Origin: Bactericera cockerelli
Lineage: Eukaryota; Arthropoda; Insecta; Hemiptera; Triozidae
Direction of reading: 5' to 3'
DNA: 64,000 nucleotides
Assembly: GCA_024516035.1 (NCBI GenBank)
Contig: CM044967.1
Span: 18,636,810-18,700,809 of the forward strand
The position numbers and the translations under genes were made by a program. Shown here piece after piece: positions 42,465 to 54,400 of the stretch. The notes beneath the pieces were generated by a model, which saw only the letters and a list, made by a program, of their open reading frames with translations, was not told the DNA's origin and did not search any database. Numbering within the stretch: the stretch's first letter is position 1; each line of letters starts with the position of its first letter.

Positions 42465-45400
42465 CTGCATTCATAGGAAAATGTTTTTGATTTAATAATC
42501 ATGTTAAAAATATCAAATGTGAGCTTAAAATAATTATCTTAGACTAAAAGAGATAGGATATTTGAAAAATATATTTCACACTTGTTGAGCCTGTTTCAAT
42601 TAACCGAAAAAAATAATGATTTTCCCATCCAATATTTTTTTAAAAGTTTTTGGAGTTTACGATTTTTTTTTTTTTAATCACAATGTGGAGTATTATGTAC
42701 CTATGGACAGGATTTCTTTGCCAACAGTTTTTCATTTTTTGATTAATTTGATTCAAAACAGAAAAGTGGAAATTAAAATCACATGGATATGATTAATTGT
42801 GAATACCAGAACATACCTGGCCATTTATTTTGAGCTAAGAGGGTCTTTGAGAAAGTGGTGGTTCCTATTTTTCATCCATACAGGAAGTTATTCAACATTT
42901 ATAACAATATAACATGTATCTCATGGGTAATGAACCTGTCTCATAAAATCGGCCATTTTGGATAGTTAGAACACAGAGGAAATCAAAATAACAAATTAAT
43001 TCTTCTTTATACATGTTTTTGAAGATAATAACGGTAGCCATATTGGATAGTTTCCTATGTGACATTCCTATGGGATTGATTAATTTCAAGTTCTCTATCT
43101 TTTATAATTCCTCCATTTTTCCAGCAAAATTCCACTTCAGACCGTATTTTATTAGTCAAAATAGAAAAGTGAGAAGTTCTACAATATATTTCATTTTCCA
43201 TCTCGATTAGAAGGTCGCATCTTACCATTTTCTTTAAGCTTCTCTATCTCTGTCTGCTCCGACGAGGGCGTTCTGTAAGGCCGAGCCTCACACCCGGACA
43301 TGATGTCCATCCTGGAGTCTACGAGAACTGTTTGCCGGACATCAGGATCCCGCGGATTCTGCGTCTCATAGCTGCAAACAACAGAGAAGTTGCTTAGTCA
43401 TGTGAAGGGTTCAGGAGAAATATCTGCTAAGTAGAATGCAAACAAAAGAGGAGTTATAGGAGAAAAACCTGCTAAGTAGAGGATAAAAACCTACTAAGAA
43501 GAATGCAAACAACAGAGGAGTTAGTTAGCCATGTGAAGGGTTCAGGAGAAATATCTGCTAAGTAGAATGCAAACAAAAGAGGAGTTATAGGAGAAAAACC
43601 TGCTAAGTAGAGGAGAAAAACCTACTAAGTAGAATGCAAACAAAAGAGGAGTTATAGGAGAAAAACCTGCTATGTAGAATGCAAACAACAGAGGAGTTAT
43701 AGGAGAAATATCTGCTAAGTAGAATGCAAACAACAGAAGAGTTATAGGAGAAAAACCTGCTAAGTAGAATGCAAACAACAGACGCGTTATAGGAGAAAAA
43801 CCTGCTAAGTAGAATGCAAACAACAGAGGAGTTATAGGAGAAAAATCTGCTAAGTAGAATGCAAACAACAGAGGAGTTATAGGAGAAAAACCTGCTAAGT
43901 AGAATGCAAACAACAGAGGAGTTCTAGGAGAAAAACCTGCTAAGTAGAATGAAAACAACAGAGGAGTTATAGGAGAAAAACCCGCTAAGTAGAATGCAAA
44001 CAACAGAGGAGTTATAGGAGAAAAACCTGCTAAGTAGAATGCAAACAACAGAGGAGTTATAGGAGAAAAACCTGCTATGTAGAATGTAAACAACAGATGA
44101 GCTATAGGAGAAAAACCTGCTAAGTAGAATGCAAACAACAGAGGAGTTCTAGGAGAAAAACCTGCTAAGTAGAATGAAAACAACAGAGGAGTTATAGGAG
44201 AAAAACCCGCTAAGTAGAATGCAAACAACAGAGGAGTTATAGGAGAAAAACCTGCTAAGTAGAATACAAACAACAGAGGAGTTATAGGAGAAAAACCTGC
44301 TATGTAGAATGTAAACAACAGATGAGCTATAGGAGAAAAACCTGCTAAGTAGAATGCAAACAACAGAGGAGTTATAAGAGAAAAAACCTGCTAAGTAGAA
44401 TGCAAACAACAGAGGAGTTATAGGAGAAAAACCGGCTAAGTAGAATGCAAACAACAGAGGCGTTATAGGAGAAAAACCTGCTAAGTAGAATGCTAACAAC
44501 AGAGGAGTTATCGGAGAAAAACCTGCCTTGTAGAATGCAAACAACACAGGTGTTATAGGAGAAAAGTAGAATGCAAACAACAGATTTTGGTACCACCTTA
44601 TCCTCATTGTAATTTCATTTCATAATTTGGCCCTAGCACTCTAAATTATTTCTAAATAACTACCACTCTTTATCAGGCTTTGTTTATAAACATTACCTAT
44701 TATAATTAATTTGTTCATTTTAAACTGAGCGCACCTAAATGGGAAGTATTGTGTCACACTTCTCGCCCATCAGAGGAGAGGCATACTACGGGATGGGCAG
44801 GCTACAACACAGACTACAAGCGTTTACAGTAGCTCTTGTGTCATGGCTACGAAATAACCTGCTAACTAGAATGCAAACAACAGAGGAGTTATAGGAGAAA
44901 AACATAAAAAAGCTGTGAAACACTCATCTTTTTTTTAATGTTTATGTTTATAAAATATGTAAATAAAGCTTGATCTAAATTGCTTATACAAAAATTAAAT
45001 AAATACCTACTAAAACTAAATAAATACCTACTAAAATTAAATAAATACCTACTAAAATTAAATAAATACCTACTAAAATTAAATAAATACCTACATGGGC
45101 TGTCGCTGTCCTTGCCGTCACCCTGGGACCGGTTGCTACCCTGGTTCCATCCGTTCATGAAGCTTTCGTCGGCATCAAACACCGCCGCGAAGCTTCCATT
45201 CATTATTTTCGGTGACATCGGTGAGTTGGCCAGGAGCAAGCTGGATCCGAACAGACCATTTTTCATTTTGGTTTCTGAAATGCAAGCACCAAGACGTTTT
45301 TAAAAAATAATATCTACCACAAAAATTAAATTAATAACATTAAATAATATACCACAAATATTAAATGTGGTAGATATTAAATAATATCTTGCATTAGGGT

Positions 45401-48400
45401 GGCCCTTATTTTCGAAGGTCGGAAATCGAAGGTGCTCCCCCCCCAAAGTGGTTCCAATTCATGAGAAAAAAATTGCTAAAAAGTTTCAGCTCGATCAGAA
45501 AACGTTAACACGTGCCGCCAGGAGCTTAAAGTTTAGATGTCCTAATTGAAGGGGCAATATACGTTTTCCCGCACATTTTGTTGATTTTCTCTGTAATAGA
45601 TCAACTTAGAATAAAAATTCAAAAAGTGATAGAATTGTACAAAATTATCCAACAAATTTATTCCTATCAAATTAACTCTCAAACAAACAGTTTCTGGGCA
45701 AATCAATAACAAAGTTAGATTTTTGCTCTACCCCTCTGTATCTCGCTAGCAAAACTATAAAATGCGGCTGGATAATGAAAAAAATCCAGGACAATTAAAG
45801 AAAGCAAGTTAGTTCAATTATTTTATACAAACAGATTACAGTTCTTTTATATTTTTAATCGATAATAAGAACAAAATAATATTGAATAATGGAATATTTA
45901 CCCGTATACCGATTTCCGTTTTTTGCTGTCAGGATATTTTGTTCTGTAGTCATTTACTACTTGCCAGCCTCTGTGGCGTAACGGTTATGACTACTTCCCG
46001 TAGTCCAGAGATCCCTTAGTTCGATCCCCAGTTTGGGTAGAATTTTCGCATAGAAAATCCTGTTCCCTCCGAACACGAGAGGTTGGCATTTCCAGCCCTA
46101 CCCAGGGTGAGTGAGGTTAATGTGGGTAGCTAGTACGATTCCCAGCGATAAAGGGTAAAACCCCCGTCTTGACTATCTCAAATAAAGACATAAAAACCAA
46201 GTAGAATCAATTAACATGAAAGGAGCCTAGACATTGGATCTGGGCGTCCATATATTCCTCTCACCGCCGTGATATAGGTTTCTTTGCCTGTCGCACGGCA
46301 CGGAATTATTATTACTTTAATAATGAACTGATTTTCATTTTTAGTAAGTATGTTATTAATACTCATCCATTAATTTTACTCCCCTTTCTGCTGTATCATT
46401 AACAACTTTGAGATGTTTCAAGAAGTTTTTTCCTACAAGGTAATCTTTATTCGTTGACCAGGATGTTGGCGGGTACTTTAAGAATGATGTATTTTGATCT
46501 AATCTTTTGAAGAAAGTTTTTGTTTCTCGTGAAACCAAAAAATCTAGATTTTTTTTTCACTAAAGTTGCAAGTTTGGTTACATTGCATTCATATTTTTTA
46601 TTTGTATCCTTCTCATAATCAATAACCATCTTTGTTTCGTATTAGATGGTACCTCTTCATCAAAGAATGCTGGACCTAGCTTCTTGGCCTAACTACCACA
46701 GATGGTTAGCAATCTTTTTAGGAGTAGCCATATCCTTATCTATGTTTTGGAAGCTGATATTTTTTTTTTTTTTTTTACAAGAAAAGTCTCCCTTTGGTGC
46801 TTGGGAGCTTTATACCAAGCTTCAACATACGAGTATACTGCCACGATAAAAAGACATTTATTTTTGTGTTAGAAATAACTTCAGCACATATTCTTTTGTA
46901 CAATTTTTTAAAAAGATGCTATTAAGGAATAGAAATTAATATAAAAAATTAATTATAGTTTAAAAAATAATACTTTTATCAGCGATTGAAAAACGAACTC
47001 AAGAAAGAATTATCAACTAGAACGGATACTGGATTGATGATAAAAAAAGAGAAGGTAATTTAAAGAAAGCCAAGTGTTTCACAGCCTTGTTATTTGGTAG
47101 CCATGAAACAGGAGCTACCGTAGTCGTTTTGTGGTCTGTGTTGAAGCCTGTCCATCCCGTAGTAGGCCTCCTTCCGATGGGCGAGAAGTGACACAATACT
47201 TCCCATTTAGAAAGGTATCCCTTACAAACAACTGTAACCAAATTTTTGTCGGCGTGGGAGTTCGAAACCAGGACCTTCCGCATGGCACACGAGTGCTTAA
47301 CCACAAAAATTATAAAGGGGGTGAAATTATTGGATGAGTCATTGAGTTAATACGTAATAACATATATTACTAATAATGCAGATCAAAAACAGTTCATTAT
47401 TCAAATAGTAAAAGACTACAGAACAAGGCATCTTGACAGGAAGAAACGGATATTGGTATATTAGTAAATATAACATTATTCAATATTATTTTGTTCTTAT
47501 TATTGACTAAAAATATAAAAGAACTGTATTTTGTTTGTATAAAATAATTGAACTAACCTTTCTTTAATTATCTTGGATTTTTTTCATTATCCAGCCGCAT
47601 TTTATAGTTTTGCTAGCGAGATACAGAGGGGTAGAGCAAAAAATCTGACTTAGTTATTGATTTGCCAAGGAACTGTTGGTTTAAGAGGAAATTTGATGAG
47701 AATAAATTTGATAGATAGTTTTGTTACACTCAATTCAGTTTTTTTTGCCTTTTCTAACTCAGACATTCAAAAAGCATCGTCTCAAGAGCAAGTAAGAGGA
47801 CATCAAGTCGTAAAATATGGAAGTAGGAGTGCCAAGACATAGCAACCTCAACCATGAGGAAGCGTTCAATTATTCCCGAGCCGTAGAGGGTTTGCAAAAA
47901 GGCAAAGTGAAAGTGTTTTCTAATGGGGTCACTTAAAATATGTATACTGACCAATTTTTTTATTAATTACTTTTTAGATTTTTTTTTTATTTGGCAGGAT
48001 TTTCACTCAAGTGAGCTTCTTCCAACTAACCATTATTCACCTTTAAAAACTCATTTCAGAAATGATTTACCTTTCATAATGCATTTCAGAAATAATTTAG
48101 GTACGTTTCAATTTTTTTTTTCTCAAATGAATCATTCTTTTCTAAAATATATTTCAAAGGTAAAACATTTCTTCAAACTCACTACCGAGAGTAAGCGTGC
48201 CTCTGATTGCCTTTCATAATTGATTTCAGAAGATTGATTTACCTTTCAAAGGAACTCTTGCCCTCTTAGCGCTCTGAATGCTCTGCGTCTCAGCAGCCAC
48301 TTCCGCTAATATCTCTGTCGCTGTGTTGCGAATCTCGTTCCAGTCCCGGGTTATGTCATTGTTTGTGGTCCTCTGAGATGTCACAGTGAAACGAATGACG

Positions 48401-51400
48401 TATTTATCTATCAGGGATGAGAATAATAATATATCTTTAGTTTAGTTCACTGACGATGCCGTCACTGGCCATTGATTAGGACCCAACAAACCAGAAATGA
48501 TATTCATTAATCCAGACACGCTTTTACGAACGGATTGGCTACTGTGAGATTGAAGGAGGCCGTCACTTTGAACACCTGCTATGAGAGCTGAATCGTGGAT
48601 TGAGGATTTGAAACTTTGAGTCCCCTTGTAGCCGCCCGTGATGTTGTATCTTTTAAAATTTAAAAAAAAAAAATTGAACCGAGGAAGTAACTCTGATGAG
48701 ATTTTACCTGGTTTGTTGGGTCCTAATCAATAATTTTTCCTTCCTAACTCTCTTTTACTAAAACGGCCGCCATTTAAAAACAACAAATGCTAGATGGTTT
48801 AAAGAATTGAGAGGGCTTTTAAAAAATGTAAAAAAGGTCCAATTTAAAAAATCGACCTCGACCCCCTGGCCCCTATACGGTATCCGCCCCTGAAATTTTA
48901 ATATACTTTCCAAGTACCTGACAATAAACCGTTACACCATACAAAATTTCAATTTAGTACCTAAAGACAAACGGGAGATATTTGACCTTGGCCGGACTTT
49001 TGCCACACCCTGTATACAGACAAATAGTGGTAAAAATTAAATATATTAATAATAAAAACAATATTAATAATAAAAATAAGAAAGAAAAAAAAACAAAATA
49101 TATACATATATCCTAACTAAAGGGCTGGGTTATTGCCTATGGCAATCTCTTCCATGTATATATTTTGTTTTTTTGTTTTGTTTTTTTTTTTTTTCTTCCT
49201 TGTTTATATTATTAATATTGTCTATTTTTTTATATTTACCATTATTTGTCTGTATATATGTTCTTCGTACTAATAAAGAGTTTCTAAATAAATAAAATAA
49301 ATAAATAAAGGCGTAGAGAAAATGAAAGAGAAGTCCACCTACCCACTCCCTGGATTCTGAGAGAGGCCGGAACGCAGTGCAGACTTCCCTTACTGTTCAG
49401 TCTCTTCAGCAGCATTTCCGTCAGCAGATTCTCGCCCAGCAGTCGAATGACCACCAGACCCAAGTGGCGGGCGGCGGGGATCTCGAACCTCGGGTCTCCG
49501 AGCACCAGAGCCTCGAACTTCTGAGCCAGACGAACACTCTGGAATAAATTATGAATGATAAATGATAAATGCCCGCAGTAAATAATATTAATAATAATAA
49601 GATAAAAATAAACAAAGGTTACAAAAATACTTATAATAAATCACAAAATACATCACAATGGTAAACTAAAATTCATAAAATATTTCTCGAAAGTACAATA
49701 AAATAGAAAATTGTGAAATAACCACAAACATGAAGGAGATGAAACGTAACAGAAAATATAAAAAGAAGAAATGAAAATGAAGCCTCCGTGGCGTAATGGT
49801 TGTGACTACTGCCCGTAGTCCAGAGTTCCCGAGTTCAACTCCCGGCTGGGGCAGACTTTTCGAAGAAAATTCTGTTCCATCCAAACACGTGAGGCTGGCA
49901 TTTCCGGCCCTACCCAGGCTGGGTGAGGTTAATGTGGGTAGCTGGTACGATTCCCAGCGAATGGAGGGTAAAACCCCCGTCCTAATCCAGGACGTTAAAT
50001 CAAATAGAATCGTTGGCGTTAGGAAGGGCATCCAGCCATAAAAAAACGTGCTCCACCCTACCAACCTCAACCTTGAGGTTGAACAATGCCGACCCCAAAA
50101 GCAACATAAGCTAATATGGGATAAAGGCAAGGGAGATATATAAATGAAAATGAAAAAGAATATACACCTTTACTGTACTAGTACTAATAATTCTGATATC
50201 ATCTAAATCAGGGGTTCCCAAACTTCCTCAAGCCACGGACCACTTTTCAATTTCATAATTTTGACGACTAACAGAAGGTACTTACTGTACTAGTACTAAT
50301 AATTCTGATATCATCTAAATCAGGGGTTCCCAAACTTCCTCAAGCCACGGACCACTTTTGAATTTCATAATTTTGACCACTAGCAGAAGGTACTTTCAAT
50401 AAAAGTTAGAGGATTTTTTGTAAGGGCATTTGTATTGTTTTTTTTTTTTTTTTTTTTTTTTTTTTAGGCACCACCTTGCGGACCACTTGAAACCTTCTCC
50501 ACAGTTTGGGAACCCCTGATCTATATAAACCCTTGAGCTCCAGTCATCCCAAGACAGCTGCTTCTTTTAAATTAATTTTAAACTGACCTCAGTGGCTTGA
50601 TCGATAAGGCGGCGGACTTGTAACCTGGAGGTCGGTAGTTCAAGTCCCGGTTTCAGCGAAGTAAAAGCGAGTTTTAGTAGTTGTGATATCACAAAAGAGA
50701 TCAACACATATATGATAACTTTAGGAAGAGGAAAGCATCCGACAGAGAGACATGGCGTATGGCAATCACAACAAGGTTTGACCTTTAGAGATTGATGATG
50801 ATGATAACTTTTTTTAAATTAATTTTTTTTTAAAAATGTCTGAAAGATTTGATTGATATGCTGTGCTGAAAGACAACCATTGAAATACTGGTAGCTCCTG
50901 CTGTAATTTAATAAATTACAATTTTTTTTCTCTGCGTGCATACTAGTTCTTACACATAAAATGTTGTTTTGTGGGATATCAGTAGTTTTTTTGACTTTGT
51001 ACCATAAATTATGAGATGTTATGTAGAGTAAAAAAAAAAAAAAAATGCTTCATTTCACGATTCTAACATTTTAGACTAAATGAACAAAGCTTTTTATTGT
51101 AACGTTTCTAAACCTAAACCACTTGAAAATCTCAAAAATAATCTAGATTTATACTTCCTTTTTATATTCTTTCGTTCCACTTCCGACCCTACCAAGGGTA
51201 GATTTTCAAAGTCTGTGTTGCGCCATTCCGGTTTTTTAATTAAATTAAAGAAATTACCTCTCGGATATGTTTCTGAAGACCTTTGATGCCATAGTTCCGA
51301 ATCACGAACCACAATTTGAGCGCGCGGAATCTCTTGCTCAGAGGAATTTGCCAGTGCTGAAAATAAATAAATTGACAGAGACAATGTTGATGAAAATTTC

Positions 51401-54400
51401 TCTTTCTTTGTACGAAGCGTTCTTCACACCTTGGTCGAAGTGAAAAGAAGAAGAAAGAAGAAGTGTTCAAAATGTTGATGTAGTGTTCAAATAAAATGAA
51501 CCCTCAATAGTAAAGACAAGTCCATATTTAATTATTTACGATTAAAAGTTTTCATCAGACGTTTGAGGAGAAAATGTCTAGAGTGTTATTTTAAAATGAT
51601 CTTAATTGATAACCGCAAGGTATTGGCAAATAATATTTTGATACATATTGCTCAGACAGCGTTTTCTGTTCATTAATACACAGCATCGAACACAAAAACA
51701 CCATGGGCCTTGAAGCACTGGCTTCTGAAGAAAAATAGGGAGAATTATCTAAGTCAACTGTCCAAAAATCTTTTTAAAAATATTCAAGATGGCTAATGTT
51801 TACTTTTAGAGGGTCTCGAGAACAATTTCTTAGAGTTAGTGCATGATAGTATATTTACCATGTAATCAATTGCTAGACCTGGGGACAAATAAAATGGCAG
51901 AATTAGGTTTTAACTGCTCAAAGGAAAGGAGAAACATTCTGTTTTGTTAAACAACATTTTGTTCAATAACAGGATAAATGAGCAATTACTTGGTAAATGT
52001 TTTAAGTGTAGCAGTTCTTGGTATAATGCATCTACCTAGTATTTTTTTTACAACATTCAATGTACAAAAAAAGCACAAATTTTGTGCTTTGTTTTGTACA
52101 AGTTCTTCCTAAACTGTTAGGAATTGCAACATAAAATACAATAAATTATAATTATGTTTATCCTGCAATAATGAGAATAAATAGTCCCTTTACTCACAGA
52201 GTCACATTCATCAAACAATGAAAATTCCTAAATTTTCAGGTATAAAGTGTAACATTTAATGATGAAAGTACAGTATATCTTGGACCCTACCTGAATTTTC
52301 GTGTTTGAGATAGAGAGGTTCCACATTGAACGTCCTATGGAGTGCGCCACTGTTTCTCACCCTGTAACAGATTTCAGAGGTGACCATTAGTTTCCAACCA
52401 GAAAGAAATGGGGGGTTGGAAAGTGCTTTCTGGAAATAACGGTCTTAAGTACGTTTGGGATAATGAAATGCGGAAAAAGGAGAGGAATGTGTTTTCTAGA
52501 AATGGCGAACCCAAGAAGGTTTGGGAGTAGACAAAGTGGAAGAAGAAGAACAGGAGAAGGAAAGTGCTTTCTGGAAATGCTGACCCAAAGCTTGAAACAG
52601 ATGTCCAGGTATGTTCTGATATTTATGTACATCTAATACAACTTCTCGCTTTTCTGTTTATACTGATAGGTACTGATATAATGAAGCAGGTTTGGGAGAA
52701 GGCAAAGTGAAAGAAGTAGAAGAAAAGGATAGTGCTCCTGGAACAGGAAAAACTTTCTGAAACAGGACCATTTTATTTATTTACACTTTATTCTTTTTAC
52801 AAAACAATCATCAACAACAACAACAAAAAAAAAGTAACAATAAATTAAAAAAAAAAACTTAGAAGTAGGTATGTACAAAAAGAAATAAAGATTAATATTA
52901 AATTTCAATTACAATGGTTTTGTAATCCGGGGCGAAGATAATGCCTTAGGCATTCTCTGCCACTTAACCATCTACGATCTCCACTCACCACATAGCAGTG
53001 CAGTCGAAATGCACCATGAGCCATTTGCTGGGGTTGAACGCAATGGAATCGGCCCACTCCACACCGGCTAACCACTTTCGAAACTCTGGACAGATGAAGG
53101 AGGACCCTGCATAGGCCGCGTCCACATGCAGCCACATCCCTTCTTTCTGACCTGGAAGAAAGATGCATTCGAAGTCAAGAGGTCAAGACTAACGGAACAA
53201 ATCTCCTAGACTTCCTGGAGCCACATTATGAAACAAAATCAAGTTAATCTAAGCCTGACACGCCCTCAAGTTGGAGTTTTCAACCAATCACAGGGCACTA
53301 TAGCCTGAGTTCAGGAATAGTGTCCACTTAGATTATAATATCTAATCCTGTTTTATAATTTGGCCTTCAACCAGCCTAGCTATTTGGTCGATTTGTAAGG
53401 AGTTTAAGGATTCAAATAGGCTCAGGGTGCTTGGACCCATATGCATTCATTCTGTTAAATACTGTGGCCAGGCAGAGCTTGGAATGGTTTTGCTTAATGT
53501 TCGAAAAGACATTTATTGAGGTTGAGGTTTGTCATAGCTCTAAGAGGGCATTTATTTATTTATTAGATATTAATATTCTCAAAATGAGGATAGTTTACAG
53601 GAGGTACATAAGAGAAAAACATCGAGATACAATTATATTATTTTAAATACTATTTAAAACACTGAAACTATTATTGACTGACCCTGTTAGAAACCATGAG
53701 AACCTTTCGGCTTAATTCACGCTGCTTCAATAGATCAAGACAAAAATCTGTTAATCTAGATGATTCGGGATTCAGAATATCCATGTAATATTTTTTTTAA
53801 CATTTTTTGAGAATAACTCTATGATCACTGACCTGCTGACCCAAAATTTAATAGCAGTTTGAGAATCAAGATAGAAAAAATATTTGACATGCCTAACCAT
53901 TGTTTCGTTTAGTGCTTATTTCGCTACGTATGAGTTCGGTGCGAGAAATAAAAAATGTATGAGTTCGTGACGCCTAAAAAGGTCATGTAATGTTCGTGCC
54001 GCCTAAAAAAGGTCATGTAATTCGTGCCCTGGTACTTGCCCTGATGATCAGGTAATTCATAGTATTTTTTCCTTATAGGCATGGCCTTCTTAATAAATCG
54101 AGGCATGGCCTTCGATATGATTTTCGCTAACCCACTAAAACCCAAGCAATGGCCCCATGTATTTTAACTAACCCTACTAATAAACCCAAGCATGGCTTCA
54201 TTTCTAAACTTCCTTTAAACCCTCCTAGTGAAAACTTTTAGGATTTTTTATGATCCCCACAAAGTATGGCTGCCCACATTGATCATGGTCGGGCAAGTTA
54301 AATAGCGATTGTTTTACTTCACCAATTAAAAAATCAAAGTATCCCACTGTATTGAAAAATGCATATTATGTTTAATTCAGTCCTTTATCATACGATTCTT

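Larger units (their letters stand above)
45395..47745. mobile_element. Foldback DNA element with transposon ORF fragments
   Basis: Arms 45600-45905 and 47455-47740 are inverted copies (GCTAGCAAAACTATAAAATG and its mirror). Next to the left arm the minus strand reads [29 protein letters not shown] and, past stops, [12 protein letters not shown]. Next to the right arm the plus strand reads [20 protein letters not shown]. The two ORF pieces face outward as mirror images. Two SINEs are nested inside (45963-46310, 47073-47310). The VVNDxAERxVKL motif resembles long uncharacterised transposon-linked ORFs that I recall from arthropods; I cannot name the superfamily. Confidence 0.65.

Noticed and set aside
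42049..42474. Independent small gene starting MNAGEAELL on the minus strand
   Set aside because: An acceptor after CTATGAATGCAG and a matching phase make it the last coding exon of Hdc; the ATG lies in the intron end.
43372..44585. CRISPR-like array
   Set aside because: Units are contiguous 45-bp tandem repeats without unique spacers, in a eukaryotic intron.
43542..44607. Long minus-strand frames of 273 and 152 codons
   Set aside because: They are by-products of a 45-bp repeat with no stop in the unit. They lie in an Hdc intron and encode only repeats of one hydrophobic 15-mer.
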